NCBI GenBank assembly: GCA_001647635.1
Contig: CP014761.1
Location: 992,001 to 1,056,000, forward strand
DNA: 64,000 nucleotides
Direction: 5' to 3'
Source of the DNA: Leifsonia xyli
GTDB lineage: Bacteria; Actinomycetota; Actinomycetes; Actinomycetales; Microbacteriaceae
Part shown: piece by piece, positions 51,773-59,933 of the stretch
Layout: every line of letters starts with the position of its first letter
Position numbering within the stretch: position 1 is the stretch's first letter
Translations under genes and position numbers: made by a program
The notes under the pieces: generated by a model
What the model was told of the DNA's origin: nothing
Databases searched by the model: none
The model's input: the letters and a program-made list of their open reading frames with translations, nothing else

Positions 51773-52608
51773 TTGACCGCGCCGGCCGTCAGACCCGCCA
51801 CGAAGTTCCGCTGCAGCAGCAGGAACGCCACCACGATCGGGATGGACACCACCAGCGAGGCCGCCATGATCTGGTTCCAGTACACGTTCGTCTGCGTCGA
51901 GTAGAGCTGCAGGCCGACCGCGAGCGTCCTGTTCTCATCCGTCGTCATCACGGAGGCGAACAGCACCTCGCCCCAGCTCGTCATGAACGAGTAGATCGCG
52001 ACGGCGATCAGCCCCGGGCGCGCGGCCGGGATGACCACGTGCCAGAGCGCGCCCATCGGGCCCGACCCGTCCACCTTCGCGGCCTCGTCGAGCTCGTGCG
52101 GGATGTTGTCGAAGTAGCCGGCGAGCATCCAGATCGAGAACGGCAGCACGAACGTGAAGTACGTGATGATGAGGCCCCAGCGGGTGCCGACCAGCTGGAT
52201 GCCGGTGGCCTGGTTGATGTTCACGAAGATGAGGAACAGCGGCAGCAGGAACAGCACGCCCGGGAACATCTGGGTCGAGAGCACGGTCGTCGTGAACACG
52301 TTGCGGCCCTTGAACCGGTAGCGCGACACCGCGTAGGCGGCGAACACGGCGATCACCAGGGAGATCAGGGTCGCGGCGCTCGACACGATGAGGCTGTTCA
52401 CGAAGTACGACGCCAGCGGCACGGTCGACCACATGTCGATGAACGGCTGGAACGTGATCGTCTGCGGCCACCACGTGAAGGCGGCCTGGACCTCCGACAG
52501 CGGTTTCACCGACGACGTGATCATCACGTACAGCGGCACCACCGTGAACACCGTCAGGACGGCGATGGTCACCCAGCGGAAGACGTGGGAAGAGCGGGTC
52601 TCACGCAT
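51769..52608 (-). CDS. carbohydrate ABC transporter permease (MalG-like)
   Basis: 279-aa sugar permease with six hydrophobic helices. The EAA ATPase-contact loop reads HELDEAAKVDGSGPMGALWH and PAARPGLIAVAIYSF follows. ATG start overlapping the MalF-like gene by 8 nt and a 4-nt overlap with the glycosidase downstream, so all are one operon. The ATPase is not in this cluster and is likely a shared MsmX-type protein encoded elsewhere. Confidence 0.93.
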   Translation of the reverse strand: MRETRSSHVFRWVTIAVLTVFTVVPLYVMITSSVKPLSEVQAAFTWWPQTITFQPFIDMWSTVPLASYFVNSLIVSSAATLISLVIAVFAAYAVSRYRFKGRNVFTTTVLSTQMFPGVLFLLPLFLIFVNINQATGIQLVGTRWGLIITYFTFVLPFSIWMLAGYFDNIPHELDEAAKVDGSGPMGALWHVVIPAARPGLIAVAIYSFMTSWGEVLFASVMTTDENRTLAVGLQLYSTQTNVYWNQIMAASLVVSIPIVVAFLLLQRNFVAGLTAGAVK

Positions 52609-53584
52609 TGCGGTTCCTCCGGTTGACGACGAGCAGGTAGGCGCCGGTGACGATCAGCAGGAACAGCAGCAGGAGGACGCTCATCGCGGCTCCCGAGCCG
52701 AAGTTCCAGGTCAGGAACGACGCGTTGTAGATGTGGAAGGAGATCAGGTCGCCCGCCGCGGGCTGGGCTGTGCTCCCGAACAGGACGTACGGCGTGTTGA
52801 AGTCGTTGAACGTCCACAGGAACATGACGAGCAACAGCACCGCGTTCACCGGCCGCAGCATCGGCAGGGTGATCGAGCGCCACTGCCGGAACGGCTTGGC
52901 GCCGTCCACCGCGGAGGCCTCGTAGACCTCCGATGGGACCGACTGCAGCCCAGCCATGAGCATCAGGAACGCGAACGGCCAGAGCCGCCAGATCGCGACG
53001 ATGACGATGGACCAGAAGGCGTTGCCGCCGATCAGCCAGAACGGCTTGTCGCCGGGGAGCCCGAGGTTGTCGAACAGGAAGTGGTTGATCGCGCCCGTGT
53101 CCTTCTGGAACATGAACTTCCAGGTGATGATGCCGGCGTACAGCGGCAGCGCGTAGGGCACGAGGAACAGGGTGCGGAAGAACGCGCGCCCCCGGAACCG
53201 CTCCTGCAGGGCGACGGCGGCGGCCATCCCGAGCACCCACGAGATACCGACCACCAGGATGGTGAAGCCCACGGTCACGAAGAACGACTTGAGCAGGCCC
53301 TGGCCGACCGACCCGGAGAAGTCGAGCGCGACCGCGTAGTTCTTGAGGCCGACGAACGGCGCTTCGCCCCAGTTGGCGATGTAGAACTTGGTGAGCTGGA
53401 GGAAGCTGATCCAGATGCCGGTGAGCATCGGGACCACGTGGATGAGCAGTTCGAAGATGATCGCCGGGGCGAGCAGGAGGAACGGCAGCCACCATCCCTT
53501 GGGGCGGCGGCGCTTCGGCTTGGGCGGTGCGGCCGCGGCCGGCACCGTGACGGCGGGGCCGCGGACGTCTGTCGTCGTCGACAT
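52601..53584 (-). CDS. carbohydrate ABC transporter permease (MalF-like)
   Basis: 327-aa sugar permease. Basic, Pro-rich N terminus (PKPKRRRPKGWW), six or more helices and the EAA loop SEVYEASAVDGAKPFRQWRS. ITLPMLRPVNAVLLLVMFLW follows. ATG start. It forms the channel heterodimer with the MalG-like protein. 76 nt after the binding-protein gene. Confidence 0.93.
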   Translation of the reverse strand: MSTTTDVRGPAVTVPAAAAPPKPKRRRPKGWWLPFLLLAPAIIFELLIHVVPMLTGIWISFLQLTKFYIANWGEAPFVGLKNYAVALDFSGSVGQGLLKSFFVTVGFTILVVGISWVLGMAAAVALQERFRGRAFFRTLFLVPYALPLYAGIITWKFMFQKDTGAINHFLFDNLGLPGDKPFWLIGGNAFWSIVIVAIWRLWPFAFLMLMAGLQSVPSEVYEASAVDGAKPFRQWRSITLPMLRPVNAVLLLVMFLWTFNDFNTPYVLFGSTAQPAAGDLISFHIYNASFLTWNFGSGAAMSVLLLLFLLIVTGAYLLVVNRRNRNA

Positions 53585-53660
53585 GGGTCTCCTTACAGGT
53601 GTGGCTGACCGCCGGGCGGGAGCGGGGACCGCCCCGCCCGGCGAGCGAGGTTTCGGCGGA

Positions 53661-54965
53661 TCAGCCGCCCAGGGACTGCTTGACCTGGTCCTGCGCGCTC
53701 TGCATGGCCGACTTGATGTCGGACTCGGAGACCGTGCTGCCGGTGGCGATCTTGGCGAACATGTCGTTCATCGCCTTACCGACCGTGTTCTCGAACTGGT
53801 CCTCGGCCGGCACCAGCGGCAGCGGCTTGGACATGTCGTTGTAGATCTTCTGGAAGGTCGCGGCCTCTTCGGCGTTGTCCGTGAAGGTCGGCTTGACGCC
53901 GTCGAGCACCGGGAGCGTCGCGTACGGCTTCGCCAGCTTGCTCTGGGTGTCCTCGCTCGTCATGTACTTGACGAACTTGAGGGCCGCGTCCTTGTTCTTC
54001 GTGTTCTTGAAGATCGACAGGTTGATGCCGGCCGGGAAGGTCGCGATCTGCTTGGCGCCCTCGGGGGCCGGGAACGGCACGACGCCGTACTGGTCGCTCT
54101 TCATGCCGTTGGACACGATGGAGGCGTCGGCGTTGTTCTGGCTCAGGATCATCCCGACCTTGCCGGTGGCGAAGTCGTTGACCGCCTGCACGCCGTTGTC
54201 GTACTGGGCGTTCGAGGTGTTGACGACCTTGTCGGTCTGCATCAGGTCGAGGTAGCGCTTGATCCCGTCGACGTTCTCCTTGCTGGTGAACGTCGGGTTG
54301 CCCTTGCTGTCGAACCACTCGCCGCCGTTCTGCGACGCGTTGATGAAGGCGAAGTGGACGTTCTCCGTGTAGCTGCCGGCCGCGAGCGAGAAGCCGTAGG
54401 TGGTGCCGTTGGTCAGCTTCTTGGCGTCGCTGACCAGCTCCTCCCAGTTGGTGGGCGGCTGGATGCCGGCGTCGCTGAACATCTTCTTGTTGTAGTAGAG
54501 GCCGTAGGCGAGGCCGTACAGCGGGACGCTGGTGACGGGCTTGCCCTCGGCGCCGCCGGTCTTGAGCGCGGTCGGGACGAACTTGTCACTGCCGCCGATC
54601 GCCTTCATGTTGGCGTCGTCGTACGGGAGGAAGGCGCCGGTCGCCTGCAGCGAGGCGGCCCACGTGTTGCCGATGTTGAGCACGTCCGGGCCTTGGCCCG
54701 AGGTGACGGCGGTCTGGATGCGCGTCTGCAGGTCGTTCCAGCCGATGACCTCGAGCTTCACCTTGACGCCGGTCTGCTTGGTGAACTCGTCGAGCACAGG
54801 CGTCAGCACCTGCTTGTCGTTGTCGAGGCTGGTCCCCTGGTTGCTGGCCCAGTAGGTGATGGTCGACCCGCTGGCCGAACCGCCGGATCCCGAGCTGCTG
54901 CAGCCCGCGACCACGAGCGAGACCGCAGCGGCGACGGCGGCCGCGACGATGGCGCGTTTCCTCAT
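53661..54965 (-). CDS. sugar ABC transporter substrate-binding lipoprotein
   Basis: 434-aa family 1 extracellular solute-binding protein. Signal peptide with lipobox LVVAGC (Cys22), Ser/Gly-rich linker, and typical segments ITYWASNQGTSLDNDKQVLT, GQGPDVLNIGNTWAASLQAT, PLYGLAYGLYYNKKMFSDAG, NDFATGKVGMILSQNNAD and FPAGINLSIFKNTKNKDAAL. ATG with AAGGAG upstream. First gene of the sugar operon, downstream of a promoter with an embedded LacI-type operator. Confidence 0.93.
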   Translation of the reverse strand: MRKRAIVAAAVAAAVSLVVAGCSSSGSGGSASGSTITYWASNQGTSLDNDKQVLTPVLDEFTKQTGVKVKLEVIGWNDLQTRIQTAVTSGQGPDVLNIGNTWAASLQATGAFLPYDDANMKAIGGSDKFVPTALKTGGAEGKPVTSVPLYGLAYGLYYNKKMFSDAGIQPPTNWEELVSDAKKLTNGTTYGFSLAAGSYTENVHFAFINASQNGGEWFDSKGNPTFTSKENVDGIKRYLDLMQTDKVVNTSNAQYDNGVQAVNDFATGKVGMILSQNNADASIVSNGMKSDQYGVVPFPAPEGAKQIATFPAGINLSIFKNTKNKDAALKFVKYMTSEDTQSKLAKPYATLPVLDGVKPTFTDNAEEAATFQKIYNDMSKPLPLVPAEDQFENTVGKAMNDMFAKIATGSTVSESDIKSAMQSAQDQVKQSLGG

Positions 54966-55033
54966 TGTGACTCCTTCGTCTCTTGATGGGGGCGCTGCGG
55001 CCGGCGAGAAGCGTGCCGCAGGGCGCCAGGGGA

Positions 55034-55061
55034 AGCCTAACTTAACCGGTTCATCTGTCAA
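55034..55061 (-). promoter_or_regulatory. sugar operon promoter with LacI-type operator in the spacer
   Basis: Minus strand: -35 TTGACA (55056-55061), 16-nt spacer, -10 TAGGCT (55034-55039). The spacer contains TGAACCGGTTAA (55042-55053), an AACCGGTT-centred palindrome of the kind bound by LacI-family repressors. A repressor there would block RNA polymerase directly; the divergent-side lacI gene lies 170 bp upstream. Confidence 0.78.
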
Positions 55062-55152
55062 GCGCGGCTTCACCTCGTCCGAGGGTATACCGATCCGTCC
55101 GCCGCTCCACGGCGTGTCGATAACGCTTCGGACTCGGTCGCGGGGCGAGAGG

Positions 55153-55205
55153 ATTCGGCACGAATGTGCGCTCTGGCGGCCGCAGAACGACGATTCGGCA
55201 CGAAT
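55153..55205. repeat. two ATTCGGCACGAAT palindromes 40 bp apart
   Basis: ATTCGGCACGAAT at 55153-55165 and 55193-55205. It is the same 13-mer as the third site of the array at 34732-34784, at twice its 20-bp interval, and both arrays end ...CGAATCATCG. It lies between the lacI stop and the sugar-operon promoter. The surrounding 54966-55234 gap otherwise holds only that promoter. Confidence 0.78.
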
Positions 55206-55234
55206 CATCGGGCGGCTCAGCGCGCGGCGGGGGC

Positions 55235-56266
55235 TCAGCGCGCGGCGGGGGCGGCGGCGCGCAGGCTCGTGGCGCGCGGGACCAGCCTGCTGGGATGCGC
55301 GCGGCGGTCGAACGTCGGCGTGCCGTTGAGCTGATCCAGCAGGAGGCGCGTGGAGCGGCGTCCCTGCTCCTCCGGGTAGCGGTCGAGGGCGGTGATCGGC
55401 CGGGTGCCGAGGCGGCAGAGCAGGGAGTCGTCCCAGCTGACGACCGCGACATCCTCCCGCCCGGCGCGGAGCAGCGCGGCCTGTGCGCCGAGGGCGAGCA
55501 GGTCGTTCGAGGTCAGCACCGCCGTGATCGACGGGTCGTCGCGGATCGCCTCGGCCGCGAGCCGCTCCCCCGCCTCCATCGTGTAGTCCGACGCGGCGAA
55601 CGAGAACACCATCCCCTGCTCCCGCCCGCGGCCGCCGACGGCGTCCCGGCGGTCCTGCTCGTGCTCGAACTCGGCGGGACCGGCGATGTGAAGCGCGCGC
55701 CGATGACCGAGCGACGCCAGGTGGTCGACCAGCAGGATCGCATCCGACCGCGCGTCGTACAGCAGCACCTTCCCCGGCGCGAGCGCCTCGCGGTTGCCGT
55801 GCAGGACGAACGCGAGCCCGAGCTCGTCGAGCAGCGCCGGCCGCGGGTCGTCGAAGGTCAGGTCGAAGAGCATGACGCCGTCCACGCGGGCCTCGGCGCT
55901 CCAGCGGCGGTATGCGGCGACGTCCTGCCCGGCGTCGGCGCCGACCATGCGCAGCAGCAGCGACTGCCCGGTCTCGGCGAGCTCCGACTCGACGCCGGCC
56001 AGCAGGCTCATGTAGTACGGCTCGGCGCCGAGCAGGGCCGGGTCGCGGCGGAGCACGATCCCGATGGTGTCGGACCGGGCCCGGGACAGGGCCCGCGCGG
56101 ACGACGAGGGATGCCATCCCAGCTGCTCGGCGAGCGCCAGCACCCGCTCGCGGGTCTCGTCGCTGACGCCGGGGAGCCCGTTGAGGGCGTACGACACGGA
56201 GGCCTTCGACAGCCCCAGCCGATCGGCCAGTCCCGCGATGGTCACGCGTCCCGCTCCGTTGCTCAC
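55235..56266 (-). CDS. LacI-family transcriptional repressor of the sugar operon
   Basis: 343-aa LacI/GalR regulator. N-terminal HTH and hinge about residues 6-58: VTIAGLADRLGLSKASVSYA, LNGLPGVSDETRERVLALAE, LGWHPSSSARALSRARS. Periplasmic-binding-protein-like effector domain follows (TIGIVLRRDP, DGVMLFDLTFDDP, AVLTSNDLLALGAQAALLRA, VAVVSWDDS). GTG start (56266) with GGGAG upstream, chosen so that the protein begins just before the HTH. It lies directly upstream of the ABC operon on the same strand and probably recognises the AACCGGTT site in that promoter. Confidence 0.92.
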   Translation of the reverse strand: MSNGAGRVTIAGLADRLGLSKASVSYALNGLPGVSDETRERVLALAEQLGWHPSSSARALSRARSDTIGIVLRRDPALLGAEPYYMSLLAGVESELAETGQSLLLRMVGADAGQDVAAYRRWSAEARVDGVMLFDLTFDDPRPALLDELGLAFVLHGNREALAPGKVLLYDARSDAILLVDHLASLGHRRALHIAGPAEFEHEQDRRDAVGGRGREQGMVFSFAASDYTMEAGERLAAEAIRDDPSITAVLTSNDLLALGAQAALLRAGREDVAVVSWDDSLLCRLGTRPITALDRYPEEQGRRSTRLLLDQLNGTPTFDRRAHPSRLVPRATSLRAAAPAAR

Positions 56267-56414
56267 GCGCTCCCTCCCTTCATGGTGCGCGGCCAAGACT
56301 ACTTGCTCGTCTGTCCTCCGCATCCCGGGGATTCGCTGCGAAGCCGCTCACCCGTCCGGACGGTCTGACTGGGCGGCCGGGGATCTTGCGACGATCGGCG
56401 GCGGACGCTTCGGG

Positions 56415-56420
56415 CAGAAT
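56415..56420 (+). promoter_or_regulatory. -10 box of a leaderless promoter
   Basis: CAGAAT, then 6 nt (GACGGC), then GTG of the FAD oxidoreductase gene. No ribosome site upstream. Confidence 0.55.
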
Positions 56421-56426
56421 GACGGC

Positions 56427-57842
56427 GTGAGCCCCTCCCGGACCAGCACCGTGTTCGAGCGCCACCCACCCGCGGAGGCGGTGGTGCGGCACGCGCTCGC
56501 GCCGAGCCGCCAGGCGGTGTTCTGGACGGAGGACGCGCCGGGCGACCACTACCCGCGCCTCCGCGGCGACCTGGGTTGCGACCTCGCCGTCGTCGGCGGC
56601 GGCTACACCGGGCTCTGGACGGCGCTGCTCGCGAAGCGCGAGGACCCGGACGCCCGCGTCGTCGTGCTGGAGGGGCGCCGGATCGGCTGGGCCGCGTCCG
56701 GCCGCAACGGCGGCTTCTGCGAGGCGAGCCTGACGCACGGCGACGAGAACGGCCGCACCCGCTGGCCCGGCGAGTTCGACGAGCTGCAGCGGCTCGGGAT
56801 GCGGAACCTCGACGAGATCGAGGCGACCGTGGCTGAGCTCGGGCTGGACGCCGAGTTCGAGCGCAACGGCGCCCTCGATGTGGCCACCGAGGTGTACCAA
56901 GTCGCGGACCTACGCTCGGCGGCGGGGGCGGAGGCGGACTTCCTCGACCGGGACGCCGTGCAGGCCCTCGTGCACTCGCCCACGTACCAGGCGGGGCTGC
57001 TCCGGCACCGCGACTCGGCCCTCGTCCACCCCGCCAAGCTCGCCCGGGCCCTGGCGCGCGCCTGTGTGGACGCGGGCGTCGAGATCTTCGAGCACAGCCC
57101 TGTCGGGAGCATCGGCGACGGGACCGTGCTCGAGACGCCGACCGGCACCCTGCGGTCGAAGCGGACGGCTCTGGCGACCAACGTGTTCCCCAGCCTGCTG
57201 CGGCGGAACCGGCTCGCCACCGTCCCCGTGTACGACTACGTGCTGATGACCGAGCCGCTCAGCGCGTCCCAGCTGGCGTCGATCGGCTGGAAGGGACGCT
57301 TCGGGATCGGCGACTCGGCCAACCAGTTCCATTACTACCGCCTCACCGCCGACAACCGCATCCTCTTCGGCGGCTACGACGCGGTGTACCACTACGGCGG
57401 GCGGGTGCGGTCGGAGTACGAGGACCGGCCTGCGACGTTCCAGCGGCTGGCGAGCCACTTCTTCACCACCTTCCCGCAGCTCGAGGGGCTGACCTTCACC
57501 CACCGCTGGGCCGGCGCGATCGACACGTGCAGCCGGTTCTGCGCGTTCTTCGGCTCGGCCCGGCAGGGCACGGTGGCGTACGCCGCCGGGTACACCGGTC
57601 TGGGCGTCGCGGCCACACACTTCGGCGCGCAGGTGATGCTGGACCTGCTGTCCGGGCGCACGACCGAGCGCACCTCGCTCGAGATGGTGCGGACGCGTCC
57701 TCTCCCCTTCCCACCGGAGCCCGCCGCGTCCCTCGGCATCAACCTCACGCGCTGGTCCCTGGACGCGGCCGACCACCGCGCCGGCCACCGCAACGCGTTC
57801 CTCCGCACCCTCGACGCCGTCGGCCTCGGCTTCGACTCCTGA
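56427..57842 (+). CDS. FAD-dependent oxidoreductase (DAO / gamma-glutamylputrescine oxidase-like)
   Basis: 471-aa D-amino-acid-oxidase-fold flavoprotein. FAD dinucleotide site CDLAVVGGGYTGLWTALLAK, then VVVLEGRRIGWAASGRNGGF (typical of PuuB/OrdL proteins), a substrate domain, and the C-terminal GTVAYAAGYTGLGVAATHFG contact. Family members oxidise secondary or primary amines such as gamma-glutamylputrescine. It is near a PucR regulator, an aldehyde dehydrogenase and an aminotransferase, which fits amine or polyamine catabolism. GTG start in leaderless context. Confidence 0.9.
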   Translation: MSPSRTSTVFERHPPAEAVVRHALAPSRQAVFWTEDAPGDHYPRLRGDLGCDLAVVGGGYTGLWTALLAKREDPDARVVVLEGRRIGWAASGRNGGFCEASLTHGDENGRTRWPGEFDELQRLGMRNLDEIEATVAELGLDAEFERNGALDVATEVYQVADLRSAAGAEADFLDRDAVQALVHSPTYQAGLLRHRDSALVHPAKLARALARACVDAGVEIFEHSPVGSIGDGTVLETPTGTLRSKRTALATNVFPSLLRRNRLATVPVYDYVLMTEPLSASQLASIGWKGRFGIGDSANQFHYYRLTADNRILFGGYDAVYHYGGRVRSEYEDRPATFQRLASHFFTTFPQLEGLTFTHRWAGAIDTCSRFCAFFGSARQGTVAYAAGYTGLGVAATHFGAQVMLDLLSGRTTERTSLEMVRTRPLPFPPEPAASLGINLTRWSLDAADHRAGHRNAFLRTLDAVGLGFDS

Positions 57843-57872
57843 CCCGCGCCACCCCCGCATCCCGCCGCATCC

Positions 57873-58087
57873 ATGGGTCGCAACACGCCGCTACGCGCCC
57901 GCGATAACGGCGCGTTGCGACCCATAGATGGGCTTGTTGACGCAACTCGCCGCAATCCGTGCCCGCGGCACGGCGTGTTGCGTCAACCAGAGCGCGGCCA
58001 CGCGGAGCCCCGTGGCGTCACCACCAGACGTCTCCAGGGGACGCAACACGCCGTTACTGCGGCGCCGTAGCGGCGTGTTGCGACCCA
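57873..58087. repeat. three palindromic units of the CGCAACACGCCG family
   Basis: The 315-bp gap 57843-58157 contains no gene but three consecutive inverted repeats: unit A 57873-57925 (arms ATGGGTCGCAAC.../...GTTGCGACCCAT), unit B 57936-57987 (GTTGACGCAACTCGCCG with CGGCGTGTTGCGTCAAC) and unit C about 58037-58087 (GACGCAACACGCCGTTAC with GTAGCGGCGTGTTGCG-like). Each has about 12-18-nt arms and a 15-22-nt loop. One further unit is at 19679. Located between convergent FAD-oxidoreductase and PucR genes. Confidence 0.85.
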
Positions 58088-58157
58088 TAGCTGGGCTGGG
58101 TGGCGCACCACGCCGCGAGGCGGGCCGCAGGCGCGGCGCGTGCGCCGGCGGCAGGGG

Positions 58158-59840
58158 TTACGCGGGCGGGGTGGGGCGGCGGGCGAGGACGGCGGCGTGC
58201 AGGGCGGCGACGGTCTCGCCGTCGTCGAGGTCCATCCCGAGCAGCTCCTCGATGAGGGCGATGCGCTGGTAGAAGACCGACCGGGACAGGTGACTCGCCG
58301 CCGCGGCGCGCGTCCGGTTGCCGGGGTGGCTGAGGTACGCGCGCAGCACCTCCACGAGGTCGCCGCCGGTCGCGAGGTCGTACTCGATGAGCGGCCGCAG
58401 CAGATGCTCGGTGTGCTCCAGCATCCGCGGGTCGTTGCCGAGGGCGTTGACCAGCCGGAGCAGCGGCCGGTGCTGCACCCGCTGGATGACCACCCCGCGC
58501 CCCAGCCGCGCGTCCGGCCGGGCGGCCGCACCGGCGGCCAGCTCGACCGCCTCCTCCAGCGACGACAACAGCCGGGTGATCCCGCGCGCCTCCGATCCGA
58601 CGGCGACGACGGCCGCCGGGTCGTCGAGCCGCGCCGATCCCGCGGCGTCCGCGAGCGACGCGAACAGCGCATCCGTCAGCGACCGCCCGGGCCGCGCCGA
58701 CACCGCGACGACCAGCACGCCCGCCCGCTCGGGATGCCGCCCCGCGACGGCGTCCGCCCCCGCTGCACGCGCCGCTTCCACGACCCGCGGCGCCGCCGAC
58801 ACCGGCAGCGTCCCCGACCGCAGCCGCAGCGCGACCCCCGCGACCGTCCGCCCGCCCACCGGGAACCCCGCCGCCTCGAATCGCGCGGTCACGCCGCCCT
58901 CGCCGGCGAACCGCCGCCCGAGCAGGGCGGTGAGCAGCGCGTCGTGACTGCGCCGCGTCCACTCGTCGTCGTCGCGGTCGGACAGCCGGCTCAGCGCGAG
59001 GGCGACGGCCGCCTGCTCCAGCACGTTCGACCGCCCGGCGGGATGCGGTTCGCCCGGCAGCGCGACCAGGTGCCCCCACCGCATGCCGCGGGCCTCGACC
59101 GGAACGATGGTCCACGCGCCGCCGCCGGACCGGTGCGCGGCACGCGACCGCTGCTCCCAGTCCGCGAGCTCCGCCTCCTCCCCTGCCCGGTCGCCCGCGT
59201 CGAGGCCGGCGGCCGCGACCACGCGGTGGCCGGTGTCCTCCAGCACGACCGGCGACCCGAGCACCCGGGCCGCCTGCTCCACGATGAAGTCGGCCGGGCT
59301 GCCACGCAGGCTGAGGTCGGTGAACAGCGCGTGGATGTCGTCCCGCGCCCGCAGCGCACCCATCTGCTCCGCGATGATCCGCGAGTGCACGGCCTCCGTG
59401 ATCGCGACGAACCGCGCCTCCCGGTGCAGCACCGCGAACGGCAGCCCGGCGGTCCGGAACTCGTCCACCAGCGCCGCGGGCGCGGCCGGCATCGGCGGCC
59501 CGAGCTCCAGCACGACTCCGGCGACATCCGCTTCGATGAGCACCCGGCCGAGCCGCCGCAACGCCGCCTCGTCGGACGGCCAGCCGACCCCGGTCGCGAG
59601 CAGCAGCTCGCCGCCCGAGCCGAGTCGCGCGGCCTCCGCCGTTTCCGCGACGTGCACCCAGCGGACCGGCGCGTCGAGCCGCTCGCGCCCGGTCAGCACC
59701 TCCGGCAGCGCGCGCGCCACCGGCTCCATCCGCAGCACCTCCCGCAGGGTCGGCAGCACGGCCGAGTGCGCCGGCGTCACCGCCATGGCCGCCTCCGGAC
59801 GAACTGTGCGGCCCGCTTGCGGGTCCCGACGATCTGGCAT
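58158..59840 (-). CDS. PucR-family transcriptional regulator
   Basis: 560-aa PucR regulator: N-terminal purine-catabolism-type sensory domain (about 25-150, LPTLREVLRMEPVARALPEV), a central GGDEF-like/CdaR domain, and the C-terminal PucR HTH (RTRAAAASHLSRSVFYQRIA, LIEELLGMDLDDGETVAALH). ATG start chosen (59840) with GGAGG 10 nt upstream; an internal Met at residue 19 is an alternative. Divergent from mmsA and convergent with the FAD oxidoreductase. It likely activates the amine-degradation genes when a pathway metabolite binds. Confidence 0.9.
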   Translation of the reverse strand: MPDRRDPQAGRTVRPEAAMAVTPAHSAVLPTLREVLRMEPVARALPEVLTGRERLDAPVRWVHVAETAEAARLGSGGELLLATGVGWPSDEAALRRLGRVLIEADVAGVVLELGPPMPAAPAALVDEFRTAGLPFAVLHREARFVAITEAVHSRIIAEQMGALRARDDIHALFTDLSLRGSPADFIVEQAARVLGSPVVLEDTGHRVVAAAGLDAGDRAGEEAELADWEQRSRAAHRSGGGAWTIVPVEARGMRWGHLVALPGEPHPAGRSNVLEQAAVALALSRLSDRDDDEWTRRSHDALLTALLGRRFAGEGGVTARFEAAGFPVGGRTVAGVALRLRSGTLPVSAAPRVVEAARAAGADAVAGRHPERAGVLVVAVSARPGRSLTDALFASLADAAGSARLDDPAAVVAVGSEARGITRLLSSLEEAVELAAGAAARPDARLGRGVVIQRVQHRPLLRLVNALGNDPRMLEHTEHLLRPLIEYDLATGGDLVEVLRAYLSHPGNRTRAAAASHLSRSVFYQRIALIEELLGMDLDDGETVAALHAAVLARRPTPPA

Positions 59841-59870
59841 CGCTGTCCACGCCTCCGCTCTGTGATCATT

Positions 59871-59894
59871 GGGATGAAAGCCTACTGTCATCCC
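59871..59894. promoter_or_regulatory. inverted repeat between pucR and mmsA, regulator site candidate
   Basis: GGGATGA (59871-59877) and TCATCCC (59888-59894) with a 10-nt spacer, in the 93-bp divergent intergenic region. A TACTGT box (59883-59888) overlaps it and could be the mmsA -10. Possible PucR binding site. Confidence 0.5.
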
Positions 59895-59933
59895 CGGGCA
59901 GAACGTCCGGGACGATCCACCTGGAGGACCCCC

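Noticed and set aside
57843..58157. CRISPR array
   Set aside because: Units are palindromic with variable arms and no constant direct repeat or uniform spacers; no cas genes nearby.
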